DNA from: an uncultured Verrucomicrobia subdivision 3 bacterium | Lineage (GTDB): Bacteria; Verrucomicrobiota; Verrucomicrobiia; Limisphaerales; UBA11358 | Direction: 5' to 3' | NCBI GenBank assembly: GCA_903944085.1 | Contig: CAJAQO010000033.1 | Location: 1 to 64,000 of the forward strand | Length of the DNA stretch: 64,000 bases | In this document: positions 51,993-61,200 of the stretch, piece by piece | How positions within the stretch are numbered: the first letter of the stretch is position 1 | Layout of the letters: each line of letters starts with the position of its first letter | Translations under genes and position numbers: made by a program | The notes under the pieces: model-generated | Told to the model about the DNA's origin: nothing | Database searches by the model: none | What the model saw: only the letters and a program-made list of their open reading frames with translations

Positions 51993-53588
51993 TCAAGCGG
52001 TCTCGGCCACCTTGAGCGCGGACTGCTCCCGCAGTTCCACCCGCCGCGTTTTGCCGCTGATGGTCTTGGGCAGCTCGGTCACAAATTCAATCTCGCGCGG
52101 ATATTTGTAGGGCGCGGCGGTGTGTTTGCAATGCTGCTGGAGTTCATGTTTCAGCTCGTCGCTGGCGGCGGCTTCCGGGCGCAGGATGACGAAGGCTTTG
52201 ACAACTTGCCCGCGCACGGCATCGGGCTTGCCGACCACGGCGGCTTCGAGCACGGCGGGATGTTCGAGCAGCACGCTTTCCACTTCAAACGGGCCGATGC
52301 GATAGCCGGAGCTTTTGATGACGTCGTCCGTCCGCCCGATGAACCAGAAATAGCCGTCGGCGTCGCGCACGGCGCGGTCGCGCGTGAGATACCAGCCGGC
52401 CTGGAATTGCGCGGCGGTCTCCTCCGGATTGTGCCAGTATTCGCGGAACAGGCCGAGCGGTCGCACCGGCGCCACGCGCACGGCGATTTCGCCTTCGCGG
52501 CCGGCCGGCACTTCGCGCAACTCTTCGTCCAGCAGCGCGAGTTGATAACCCGGCGTGGGCTGGCCCATCGAGCCGGGCCGGACGGTGGGCTGCAACGAGC
52601 GGTAGTTGCCGATGAGTATGACGCTTTCCGTCTGGCCGTAGCCTTCGTAAAGATCGAGGCCGGTGGCGTTTTTCCAGAGCTTGAAAACTTCGGGGTTGAG
52701 CGGCTCGCCCGCCGTCACGCAATGGCGCAGTTGCGGAAACTGCCACTTGTCCAAATGCTGCCGCACCATGAGGCGCAGCGCCGTGGGCGGCACGCACCAG
52801 GTGTTGATGGGAAATTGCGCGAGCACGTCGAGCGTGTGGGCGGGATCAAACTTGCCGTGGATGTCCACCGCGAACACGCACGCGCCCATGTGCCACGGCC
52901 CGAAGAAACTTGACCACGCGGCCTTGCCCCAGCCGAGATCGGACACGTTCCAATGCACGTCGCCGGGCTGGCAGTCCAGCCACAGCTCGCCCGTCACGCG
53001 ATGCGCGAGGCCGTAGCTGGCGTGCGTGTGCAGCACCATCTTGGGTTCGCCGGTCGTGGCGCTGGTGAAATAAATAATTCCCGGCTCGTCGGCGCGCGTC
53101 GGTTCGCCGGAAAAATTCGCGGACGCGGCGGACAAAGCCGTTTTGAAATCCACCCAGCCCACGGGCGGCGGACACGTCGCCAGCCGCAGGCCGTCAAAGC
53201 CGTCCACTTTGGCGATGCCGTCGGCGTTGGTGATCACGGCGCGGATGCGCGCGGTTTCCAGCCGGTAAGCCACGTCGCGCGGCATGAGCTGCAGCGTGGC
53301 GGGAATCGGCACCGCGCCGAGGCGCGTCAGGCCGAGCATCGTCACCCACCATTGCCAGACGCGCGGCAGCATGACGAGCACGCGGTCGCCCCGGCGCACG
53401 CCGTGCGCGCGAAAGACATTCGCCGCCTGCGCGCTCAACCGGGAAAGCTCCTGGAAGGTGAATTTCTGCTCCGCGCCGGTCACGCCATCCACGCACCAAA
53501 GCGCAATGCGGTCGGGCCGGGAACGGGTCCAGCCATCAAAGATGTCCGTGGTGAAATTGAAAAACTCAGGCGCAGCGACGGCGTTCAT
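51993..53588 (-). CDS. AMP-binding acyl-CoA synthetase (acetyl-/medium-chain type)
   Basis: IIYFTSATTGEPKMVLHTHASYG, DLYEGYGQTESVILIGNY, FIGRTDDVIKSSGYRIGPFEVESVLLEHPAVLEAAVVG, LPKTISGKTRRVELR. Confidence 0.93.
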   Translation of the reverse strand: MNAVAAPEFFNFTTDIFDGWTRSRPDRIALWCVDGVTGAEQKFTFQELSRLSAQAANVFRAHGVRRGDRVLVMLPRVWQWWVTMLGLTRLGAVPIPATLQLMPRDVAYRLETARIRAVITNADGIAKVDGFDGLRLATCPPPVGWVDFKTALSAASANFSGEPTRADEPGIIYFTSATTGEPKMVLHTHASYGLAHRVTGELWLDCQPGDVHWNVSDLGWGKAAWSSFFGPWHMGACVFAVDIHGKFDPAHTLDVLAQFPINTWCVPPTALRLMVRQHLDKWQFPQLRHCVTAGEPLNPEVFKLWKNATGLDLYEGYGQTESVILIGNYRSLQPTVRPGSMGQPTPGYQLALLDEELREVPAGREGEIAVRVAPVRPLGLFREYWHNPEETAAQFQAGWYLTRDRAVRDADGYFWFIGRTDDVIKSSGYRIGPFEVESVLLEHPAVLEAAVVGKPDAVRGQVVKAFVILRPEAAASDELKHELQQHCKHTAAPYKYPREIEFVTELPKTISGKTRRVELREQSALKVAETA

Positions 53589-53687
53589 TGCGCCACAGGA
53601 TAGCAACCCCCATAAGCTTGCTCAATCTTTTGCCGCGCCGTTTTTGGGAGAAATACTTTGTCGGAATTGCGCCCGCGTGGTTGTTTC

Positions 53688-53766
53688 ATGGTTGAGCCGC
53701 GCAAAAACTCCGACCGCCAACTGCTCCGCGCCGACGCCGAACGCGGCGACGAGGCGGCGGTCATCC
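53688..53766 (+). pseudogene. Possible truncated ECF sigma factor start interrupted by a palindromic repeat
   Basis: MVEPRKNSDRQLLRADAERGDEAAVIR resembles the N-terminus of ECF sigma factors (cf. LLRQFACDQSQAAFTALV at 50256), then reads into repeat DNA. Confidence 0.35.
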
Positions 53767-53910
53767 GGCCTGCGGCCACCTTCTCCCGTTCCCGCGGGCG
53801 AAGGATTTTATTTTGTGGGGCGTTTTCCCAGGGCGGCGCTTGGCTTGCCCTGGGCTATTATCCCTCGCCCTTTCAGGGCTTCGGTTTGGCTTCGCGTCAA
53901 TTCGCACAAT
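53766..53910. repeat. Palindromic dispersed-repeat-like segment (GCCC[A/T]GGG... type)
   Basis: accttctcccgttcccgcgggcgaagg ... cccagggcggcgcttggcttgccctgggctattatccctcgccctttcagggc: nested short inverted repeats, non-coding look. Confidence 0.5.
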
Positions 53911-53976
53911 GCAGGTCAAAAAAATCCACTGGACGAAAACCGGCGGAGGTGACATGCTCGCACTCATCTTCGGGCT

Positions 53977-54342
53977 ATGTCGGCGAGAAAGTTCCATCCG
54001 CTCCCGCGCAGCATCCGCGAACCGGCCAGTCTCGCGCTGGGCGGCATCATTCGCGAATGGCGCGAGCGGCGCGGCTGGTCGCTCTCCCAACTGGCGGCGC
54101 GGTCGCGGCTTTCCCGACAGATGTTGAGCTTCATCGAAACGCACCGGCGCATCCCCTCGACGGACCTGCTGGGGCGCATCGGCCGGGCGCTGGGAATTCC
54201 GGGCAGCGACCTGCTCCGGCGGGCGGAACGGCGGGCGGCGCGGTGGCCGGCGCGCTGCCGGCAGTGCAACTATTGTTGCGTGGCGCGGGGCCGGTTGGTT
54301 TGGTGGAATGCGCTCCGTGGCTGCCTGCGTCCGGCGCAATGA
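53977..54342 (+). CDS. XRE-family HTH regulator with Cys-rich C-terminus
   Basis: LGGIIREWRERRGWSLSQLAARSRLSRQMLSFIETHRRIPSTDLLGRIGRALGIPGSDLLRRAERR; C-term CRQCNYCC. Confidence 0.75.
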   Translation: MSARKFHPLPRSIREPASLALGGIIREWRERRGWSLSQLAARSRLSRQMLSFIETHRRIPSTDLLGRIGRALGIPGSDLLRRAERRAARWPARCRQCNYCCVARGRLVWWNALRGCLRPAQ

Positions 54343-54387
54343 TGCGGCGGGCTTCGGGCGGCCCGCACTCCAACCAAATAAAAATTA

Positions 54388-54887
54388 TGGCAAACGATAA
54401 TCAAGTCTCCGGCGTCATCACCGACCAAAACATCACGGACATCCTCGGCCATCTCACGGCCATCCAGACGCTGCTGCCGTTTCTCATCAGCCGCGAGCCG
54501 GGTGACAACAATGTGATGCTCGGCGACAAGTCGGTGGGGTTCGATGAAAAATGCGCCGGCTACATGGCCAGCAATCCGGAGTTCATTCCCGGTTATGTCA
54601 AACCCGCCGACGTGCTCAATCACCGGGCATTGCGCGACCAGTTCAAGCAGTTTTTGCCGCAGCTCCAACTGCTCGCCGCCAAGGCCCAGGACACCTACGA
54701 CGTGGTGGGCAATGAGTTGATGATGGCCGACCTGGCGTATTACGGCAGCACCGGCGACGCCGCCAAACGAGGCCGGCCCAACGCCAATGACATCCATAAT
54801 GACCTCGCCGCCCGCTATCCCGGCCGCAACAGCAGCAGCCAGCCGGCATCGAATGCGCAATCCACTGCCAAAAAGGTGGTTGCGTAG
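54388..54887 (+). CDS. Hypothetical protein (about 166 aa)
   Basis: MANDNQVSGVITDQNITDILGHLTAIQTLLPFLISREPGDNNVMLGDKSVGFDEKCAGYMASNPEF...; upstream CCAACCAAATAAAAATT as for the gene at 18478. Confidence 0.7.
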
Positions 54888-55173
54888 GGAAACGAAGAGC
54901 TATAGGAGGGAAACGCAGCCCTCGCGGAGGGGAAATTATCCCTCGGCGAGGGCTGTTTTGGCGTCTGAAAGGGCGAGGGAGTCGTTCAAGAGGGATTGCG
55001 AGGCGGTCGGGAGGGATACTTACCCCTCGACGAGGCCTGCCGAGGCCTCGGGCCGGGCAATGGCGGTGGTTCAAAGGCCAAGGTTTCCCTTGCCAATGCC
55101 TCGCGACCCCGCGCGACCCTCGACGTTTCCCTCGCGAAGCAAGTCGTTGGCCGATTAAGGCAGGTCGTTGCCC
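54880..55173. repeat. Degenerate 21-bp-period tandem array (about 14 units), two arms of opposite orientation
   Basis: Successive 21-mers from 54880: ttgcgtagggaaacgaagagc, tataggagggaaacgcagccc, tcgcggaggggaaattatccc, tcggcgagggctgttttggcg ...; right end has plus-oriented cores cgacGTTTccctcgcg, aagtcGTTGgccgatta, aggtcGTTGccccggta at 55125, 55146, 55167. Confidence 0.85.
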
Positions 55174-55191
55174 CGGTAATGCTCTTGATTT

Positions 55192-55271
55192 GGAGTGCGC
55201 GGGCGTGACCGCGCTTTGGAACTGGGAAATATGTCTCCCAATCGGAAAGCGGCGACGTGTCGCCGCAGTCC
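55192..55271 (+). repeat. 80-bp multi-hairpin (cloverleaf-like) dispersed repeat, copy 1
   Basis: ggagtgcgcgggcgtgaccgcgctttggaactgggaaatatgtctcccaatcggaaagcggcgacgtgtcgccgcagtcc; diverged inverted copy of 61947-62026. Confidence 0.85.
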
Positions 55272-55292
55272 ATAGCTTCTCCAACCCGGCGG

Positions 55293-56582
55293 CTACAGCG
55301 CCTTGGCTGCGATGTCGTGGCGGAAGTGCGCGCCGTCGAAATGGATTTTCTCCACGGCGGCATAGGCGGCGGCTCGCGCGGCTGGCAAATCCTTGCCCAG
55401 CGCGGTCACGCCGAGCACGCGGCCGCCATTCGTCACGATTTGACCATCCTTCAAGGCGGTGCCGGCGTGGAAAACTTTGGTGTGCGGCAGCGCGTTGGCG
55501 GCGTCGAGGCCGGTGATGACTTTGCCTTTCGGATAATTTCCCGGATAACCGCCGCTGGCCATCACCACGCACACGCTGGCGAACGGACTCCATTTCAGTG
55601 CCAGCGAACCGAGCGAGCCGCACACGCTGGCGGCGAGCAGTTCGAGCAAATCGTTTTCCAAACGCGTGAGATAAACCTGCGTCTCCGGGTCGCCGAAGCG
55701 GGCGTTGAATTCCAGAATCTTCGGACCGTTCTTCGTGAGCATCACGCCGGGATACAGCAGGCCGCGATAATCAATCCCCTCCGCCACGCAGCCGCGCATG
55801 AAAGGATCGAGCACTTTTTTGGCGACGTCGGCGAGTTGCGCGTCGTTCAAAAACGGCGTCGGCGAAAACGTGCCCATGCCGCCGGTGTTCAGGCCGAGGT
55901 CGCCGTCGAGCGCACGCTTGTGATCCTGTGACGTGGGGAAAATCTTCGCGGCCTTGCCGTCGCAGAGCGCGTGCAGGGAAACCTCGATGCCTTCGAGAAA
56001 TTCCTGAATCACCACGTTCGCGCCCGCCGCGCCGAAGGCTTTGCTCACCATGATTTCGTCCACGGCCTTTTCCGCCTCGGCCTGGTTCGCGCAAATCAAC
56101 ACGCCTTTGCCGAGCGCGAGGCCGTCGGCTTTCACCACGCATTTGCCGCCGAGCGTGGCACAAAAGGCCTTGGCCGGCCCGGCCTCTGAAAAAGTGCCAG
56201 CCCTCGCGGTTGGGATGCCGTATTTCTCCATGAACTTTTGGGAGAAAACTTTCGAGGACTCGAACTGCGCGGCCTTCCGGTTCACGCCCCAGATGCGCAG
56301 GCCGTGCTGCTGAAACAAATCCACAATGCCGAGCGCGAGCGGATTGTCCGGTCCGACGACGGTGAGATCAATTTTCTTTTCCTGCGCGAAGGCGAGCAGC
56401 TTGGGCAAATCCTCCGCGCCGAGGTTGACGCATTCGACGAGTTTCTCCGTGTGCTTCGTTCGCTCCTGCGCGATGCCCGCGTTGCCGGGCGCGCACCACA
56501 TTTGCGTGGCGTGCGGCGATTGCGCGAGTTTCCAGACGAGGGCGTGCTCGCGTCCGCCGGAGCCGATGACAAAAATTTTCAT
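55293..56582 (-). CDS. purD: Phosphoribosylamine-glycine ligase
   Basis: MKIFVIGSGGREHALVWKLAQSP, VVKADGLALGKGVLIC, TGGMGTFSPTPFL, LEFNARFGDPETQ. Confidence 0.96.
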   Translation of the reverse strand: MKIFVIGSGGREHALVWKLAQSPHATQMWCAPGNAGIAQERTKHTEKLVECVNLGAEDLPKLLAFAQEKKIDLTVVGPDNPLALGIVDLFQQHGLRIWGVNRKAAQFESSKVFSQKFMEKYGIPTARAGTFSEAGPAKAFCATLGGKCVVKADGLALGKGVLICANQAEAEKAVDEIMVSKAFGAAGANVVIQEFLEGIEVSLHALCDGKAAKIFPTSQDHKRALDGDLGLNTGGMGTFSPTPFLNDAQLADVAKKVLDPFMRGCVAEGIDYRGLLYPGVMLTKNGPKILEFNARFGDPETQVYLTRLENDLLELLAASVCGSLGSLALKWSPFASVCVVMASGGYPGNYPKGKVITGLDAANALPHTKVFHAGTALKDGQIVTNGGRVLGVTALGKDLPAARAAAYAAVEKIHFDGAHFRHDIAAKAL

Positions 56583-56630
56583 GAAATGCGCCCGCAGATT
56601 ACGCGGATTGCGCGGATTGAAAATTAAAAT

Positions 56631-58859
56631 TTACTCAAGTTGCGGGCCGAAGGATTTCTTTGCTCCACGTTTCAAATCGATTTCCACCACCTTGCCGCCG
56701 TAGCGCACCGGGCATTTTCCTTCGCCGCTGACATTTTTGACCATGGCGGAAACGAGCTTTCCACCGCGCCATTCGAGGCCGACTTCGTAGCCGCCCCGCG
56801 CGCGCAGGCCGGAAACTTTTCCCGCCGGCCATTCGCTGGGCAGGGCGGGCAGCAGCTCGATTTCGCCGGCCTGCGATTGCACGAGCATTTCGGCAATGCC
56901 GGCAGTCACGCCGAAGTTGCCGTCAATCTGCATCGGCGGATGCAGGCCGAAAAGATTCGGGCAGGTGTTCCGCGCGGAAAAAAGCTGCTGCAACATTTTG
57001 TGCGCATTCTCGGCGTCGCGCAGCCGGGCGTAAAGCGAGGTGCGCCAGGCGAACGACCATTCGCGCACGTCGCTGTCGTTGGCAATGCCGCGGGCGTCGA
57101 GCGAAATTTTCGCGGCGCGCGCCAGTTCCGGCGTCTGGCTCGCGCTGATCTGCGTGCCGGGATAAACGGCGAACAAATGCGACGTGTGGCGATGATGATC
57201 GTTCGGATCGTCGCGGTCGGTCATCCATTCCTGAAGCTGTCCCCACTTGCCGATTTTTGGCGTCACCAGCTTGTCACGCAGCATGGCGATTTTGTCGCGA
57301 TAATTTTTGTCCGCGCCGAGCAGGTCGGCGGCCGACACAAAATTGTTGAACAAGTCCCAGACGATTTCCTGGTTGTAACTCACGCCGTCCTCGTCCGGGC
57401 CGTGCTCGGGCGACCAGCCGTTAGGCACAACCAAACGACCGTCCGGCAGCGCTTTCAAGTGATCTTCCCAAAACTCGCAAGTCTCGCGCATGATCGGATA
57501 GGCGACGGTGCGTAGATAGTTGTTGTCACGACCGAACGCATAATGTTCCCACAGGTGCTGGCAATACCACGCGTTCGCCGTCTTGTCCCATTTCCAACCC
57601 ATGCCGCCGGTGATGTTGTGCGACGTGCGGATGGCGAAGCCGCGCTGGGTGAAATTGCCGTCGGCCGTTTTGAACTCCACTGCTTTGGCCGTCGCCGCGC
57701 GCCACGCGGGAATCTGGCAGGCCAGCAAATCAAACAGCGGCGTGTGGCACTCGCCCAGGTTCGCGACCTCGACCGGCCAGTAATTCATCTGGATATTTAT
57801 GTTCGCGTGATAGTCGCTGTGCCACGGCGGCGAATTGTTGTCGTTCCACAAGCCCTGCAAATTTGCCGGCAGGCCGCCGGGGCGCGAACATGAAATCAGC
57901 AAATAGCGCCCGTATTGAAACAGCAGCGCTTCGAGGCCGGGGTCAACGGTCTTAAACGCTTCGAGTTTGCGCTTGTCTGTGGGCTGCGACGTTTGCGCAT
58001 TGCTTGAGTCACCCAGCCGGAGGTTCACGCGATGGAATAACGCCTGATAATCCGCGAGGTGTTCCGACTTCAATTCAGCAAAAGTTTTCTTCGCCGCCAG
58101 ATTGATTTGTTTCGTCACGCGCGCGTGCGGGTCTTCGCCGTGATAATGCTTGGCGTAATCAAAAACGTAATCCGTGCCCGCCGCGATCAGCAGCGTGAGG
58201 CGGTCGCAGTCTTTGAACTCAATTTGCGCGCCGTTAGGCTGGCCGGCGACTCCGGGAATCAATTTTACTTCGCCGCCCTGATGCTGCACCCGCAGTTGCC
58301 ACTCGAATTTCATGCCGTTGTCCAGCGTGCCGGACGCGGTGATGCGGTTGTCATCCACGACGATTTTGGCGGCGTGCGCGTCCGCCAGTTCAAGGCTACC
58401 GGTGTAGGCGGCTTTTTTGTTGGCCGTGAAATTGGCCACCAGCACTTCCGCCGGATGGCTGCAAAAAAATTCGCGGCGAAAGCCCGTGCCGTCCGCCGTG
58501 TAGCTCACTGCCGAAATCGCCTCGGCCAGATTGAGGTCGCGGCGATAATTGGCGACATTCGTCTGGCCGGGCAGATTCACAAACACGTTGCCGAGCACCT
58601 GATACGCGCCCATCGAATCGTAATTCCCGGACGGATTTTCGCCGCCGGTCCACAGGCTGCTTTCATTCACGCTGATGCGCTCGCGCTCCGGTTGGCCGAA
58701 AATCAGCGCGCCCAGCCGGCCGTTGCCGAGGGGCAGCGCCTCGTTCATCGGCTGGCTGTTGGCGGCTGGTTGCTGATACCAAAGCGTCAAATCAGCGGCG
58801 GACAAATTGGCGGCCCACGCCAGCACGCCAAAGGCCAATACGGCAATTTTATTTTTCAT
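56631..58859 (-). CDS. Glycoside hydrolase family 95-like (alpha-L-fucosidase type)
   Basis: [94 protein letters not shown]. Confidence 0.92.
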   Translation of the reverse strand: MKNKIAVLAFGVLAWAANLSAADLTLWYQQPAANSQPMNEALPLGNGRLGALIFGQPERERISVNESSLWTGGENPSGNYDSMGAYQVLGNVFVNLPGQTNVANYRRDLNLAEAISAVSYTADGTGFRREFFCSHPAEVLVANFTANKKAAYTGSLELADAHAAKIVVDDNRITASGTLDNGMKFEWQLRVQHQGGEVKLIPGVAGQPNGAQIEFKDCDRLTLLIAAGTDYVFDYAKHYHGEDPHARVTKQINLAAKKTFAELKSEHLADYQALFHRVNLRLGDSSNAQTSQPTDKRKLEAFKTVDPGLEALLFQYGRYLLISCSRPGGLPANLQGLWNDNNSPPWHSDYHANINIQMNYWPVEVANLGECHTPLFDLLACQIPAWRAATAKAVEFKTADGNFTQRGFAIRTSHNITGGMGWKWDKTANAWYCQHLWEHYAFGRDNNYLRTVAYPIMRETCEFWEDHLKALPDGRLVVPNGWSPEHGPDEDGVSYNQEIVWDLFNNFVSAADLLGADKNYRDKIAMLRDKLVTPKIGKWGQLQEWMTDRDDPNDHHRHTSHLFAVYPGTQISASQTPELARAAKISLDARGIANDSDVREWSFAWRTSLYARLRDAENAHKMLQQLFSARNTCPNLFGLHPPMQIDGNFGVTAGIAEMLVQSQAGEIELLPALPSEWPAGKVSGLRARGGYEVGLEWRGGKLVSAMVKNVSGEGKCPVRYGGKVVEIDLKRGAKKSFGPQLE

Positions 58860-58975
58860 GCGGATGGGAAATGGGAACAGATTAAGATTCCAAATTCAAC
58901 TGTGAACGAATAACGATTTCAACCGGCTCAAGTTTCATCAAGCCATCCTTGCCGCCAAAATCTGGGCGGACTTTT

Positions 58976-59698
58976 CTAGTCGGCCAACCGCCCGGTGGCA
59001 CCGAACAGGTTGAGCACCGATTTTGAATCCAACTTTGAAACCTCAATTTGCTGCAACACCTTGTAGGCATCCGGCCGGAGATCGAACCCGTGAATGTAGT
59101 GATGGACTGATTCGGTCATCAAACCTTTCCGATTGACCTTGCCAAAATCTGCCGCCAGCACAAACCAGTCTTTGTCGGCGGCCTTGGGCAGAAAATAAAA
59201 ATCCGGCACGAGCGTGGCTCGTTGCTCGGTTGATCCGTCGGCATATTGCAGTTTGACTGAAACCGGCGTCGGCCCCGCCGCGCTGATGAAGAAGAGCTGC
59301 AATTGGCGGTAATGACCGAGCGGGACGGAAAATGAATAAGTTTCCGAGCGGTCCGGCGAGCGATGCACTTGCGGCCCGCTGCCAGCGAGCGCATAAGGCA
59401 GTTGCACGTCGGGATGTTGCTCGTTGGCGGCAAAAAAGCCGGAGTCGGGCAAAGTATTTAGCTGTCCAGCGTGGGAAATTTTCGCCGCCGATTGGGTGAT
59501 CAACACCGAGGAATCGCCGCGGTCCAGGCTGTAGTCGGCCATTTGCAGTTGGCCCGCCGTTTCGGTGATGACGACGCGCGCATCCAGCAGTTTGCCCAGA
59601 TCAACCTGAACGGTTGACGACTCGCCGTGATGAGAAGTTGCGCAACCGACCGCCGATAAAATAAAAACGCACGCCGCCGCGAGTAGGATGGTTTTCAT
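58976..59698 (-). CDS. Putative lipoprotein (hypothetical)
   Basis: MKTILLAAACVFILSAVGC lipobox; no recognised domain. Confidence 0.65.
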   Translation of the reverse strand: MKTILLAAACVFILSAVGCATSHHGESSTVQVDLGKLLDARVVITETAGQLQMADYSLDRGDSSVLITQSAAKISHAGQLNTLPDSGFFAANEQHPDVQLPYALAGSGPQVHRSPDRSETYSFSVPLGHYRQLQLFFISAAGPTPVSVKLQYADGSTEQRATLVPDFYFLPKAADKDWFVLAADFGKVNRKGLMTESVHHYIHGFDLRPDAYKVLQQIEVSKLDSKSVLNLFGATGRLAD

Positions 59699-59716
59699 AA
59701 AATTTCCACGGCGATA

Positions 59717-60787
59717 TTATTCCACGCGCGCTTCGCCTTGGCCTTTGACGACTTCGCCGATGATCCAAGCTTTGTGCTTCTGCGCGTTGATGAATTTCAA
59801 AATGGCGTTGGCCTTGTCGGCGGAAACAATTGAAACCATGCCGATGCCCATGTTGAAAACCTGATACAATTCCTCGTCCGGCACGCCGCTCTGCTGTTCG
59901 ATGATCTGGAAAATCGGCAGCATGTCCCACGAACCTTTTTTGATGACCACGTCGAGCGACTTGGGCAGCACGCGCGGGATGTTGTCCACGAAACCGCCGC
60001 CGGTGATGTGGGCAAACGCACGCACAGGCAGTTTTGAATTTTTAATTTTTAATTTTGAATTGAAGCGTTTCAGAAGCGCTTGCACCAGCGGGCCGTAGCT
60101 GATGTGTTCTTTCAAAAGTTCTTCACCGATGGATTTCTTCAAGCCGGGAACTTTGCTGGAAGGTTTGTAGCCGAGCTGCTCGAAGAAAATCTTCCGGCCG
60201 AGCGAATAGCCGTTCGTATGCAGGCCGCTCGATTCGATGCCGATGACCACGTCGCCGCGCTTCACGGTTTTCTGACCGTTGAGCATCCGGGATTTTTCCA
60301 CCACGCCGACGATGGTGCCGCTCACGTCGTATTCGCCCGGCTGGTAAAAGCCCGGCATCTGTGCCGTCTCGCCGCCGATGAGTGCGCAATTATTTTCCGC
60401 GCACGCGCGGGCGAAACCTTTGATGATGTCCGTGAACACATGCGGCTCCAGCTTGCCGGTGCCGAGATAATCGAGGAAGAACAACGGTTCCGCGCCGAGC
60501 ACCGCGATGTCGTTCACGCAATGGTTCACGAGGTCCGCGCCGATGGTGTCGTGCTTGTCCTGCTGGAAGGCAATCTTGAGCTTGGTGCCGACGCCGTCCA
60601 CGCTGCTGACGAGGATGGGCTCGCGATATTTTTTCACGTCCAGCGCGAACAGGCCGCCGAAGCCGCCGACCTTGCCGAGCACCTCGCGGCGATGCGTGGC
60701 GGCGAGCAACTGGGGCAGGGTGGCTTTGACTTTGTTGCCGAGATCAATGTCCACGCCGGCGGCGGCGTAAGCTTTTTGCTTCTTCAT
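59717..60787 (-). CDS. purM: Phosphoribosylformylglycinamidine cyclo-ligase (AIR synthase)
   Basis: AAAGVDIDLGNKVKATLPQLLAATHRREVLGKVGGFGGLF, VGTKLKIAFQQDKHDTIGADLVNHCVNDI, HITGGGFVDNIPRVLP. Confidence 0.95.
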   Translation of the reverse strand: MKKQKAYAAAGVDIDLGNKVKATLPQLLAATHRREVLGKVGGFGGLFALDVKKYREPILVSSVDGVGTKLKIAFQQDKHDTIGADLVNHCVNDIAVLGAEPLFFLDYLGTGKLEPHVFTDIIKGFARACAENNCALIGGETAQMPGFYQPGEYDVSGTIVGVVEKSRMLNGQKTVKRGDVVIGIESSGLHTNGYSLGRKIFFEQLGYKPSSKVPGLKKSIGEELLKEHISYGPLVQALLKRFNSKLKIKNSKLPVRAFAHITGGGFVDNIPRVLPKSLDVVIKKGSWDMLPIFQIIEQQSGVPDEELYQVFNMGIGMVSIVSADKANAILKFINAQKHKAWIIGEVVKGQGEARVE

Positions 60788-60841
60788 GTGGCGGAGATTA
60801 AACCGAGAAAACGAATCGCGGGCGAGAAAATTTCTACCGCG

Positions 60842-61178
60842 TCAAAGGGGCTGATTCAAAACAAAAACCTTGCCGGGCTGGAATCCGGACAGACGCCGCA
60901 GAATTTCCGGCGCAAACGAACGCACATCCGCGATGCTGTTTGACCGGGCGCGCAACCCCACGACCGCGAACGGCAGCCCGCTGATGTTCTGCTCATGCGG
61001 CGGGTTCTTCTTATCCACCGTCAGAAACGTGTCAAACTTGCCGGCTTTGGCGATGAGGGATAACCGCCGGCCGTTCTTGATGCCGGCCCAGCCGGCCTTG
61101 CGGCACGGTTTGCACCTCGCCGCCGGTCAAATCGTGGCGGCGATGCGCCGGCACACATTCATCGAGCAGCAGGCGCAT
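60842..61178 (-). pseudogene. DUF5615/PIN-like toxin-family gene with an apparent frameshift
   Basis: Frame 1 MRLLLDECVPAHRRHDLTGGEVQTV, then shifted frame RKAGWAGIKNGRRLSLIAKAGKFDTFLTVDKKNPPHEQNISGLPFAVVGLRARSNSIADVRSFAPEILRRLSG. Confidence 0.75.
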
Positions 61179-61200
61179 CGGGCGGGAACCAGCAACCGGA

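Noticed and set aside
53658-54887. 409-aa plus ORF as one protein
   Set aside because: It reads out-of-frame through repeat DNA and the XRE gene; only the last part from 54388 looks like a genuine protein.
54880-55173. Classical CRISPR array
   Set aside because: Period is 21 bp with no conserved 24-40 bp repeat and no unique spacers of equal length; no cas genes in the window.
54643-55623. 326-aa minus-strand ORF and plus ORF 54787-55158
   Set aside because: Cover purD end, repeat element and array; composition (Arg/Pro rich) is a shadow of GC-rich repeat DNA.
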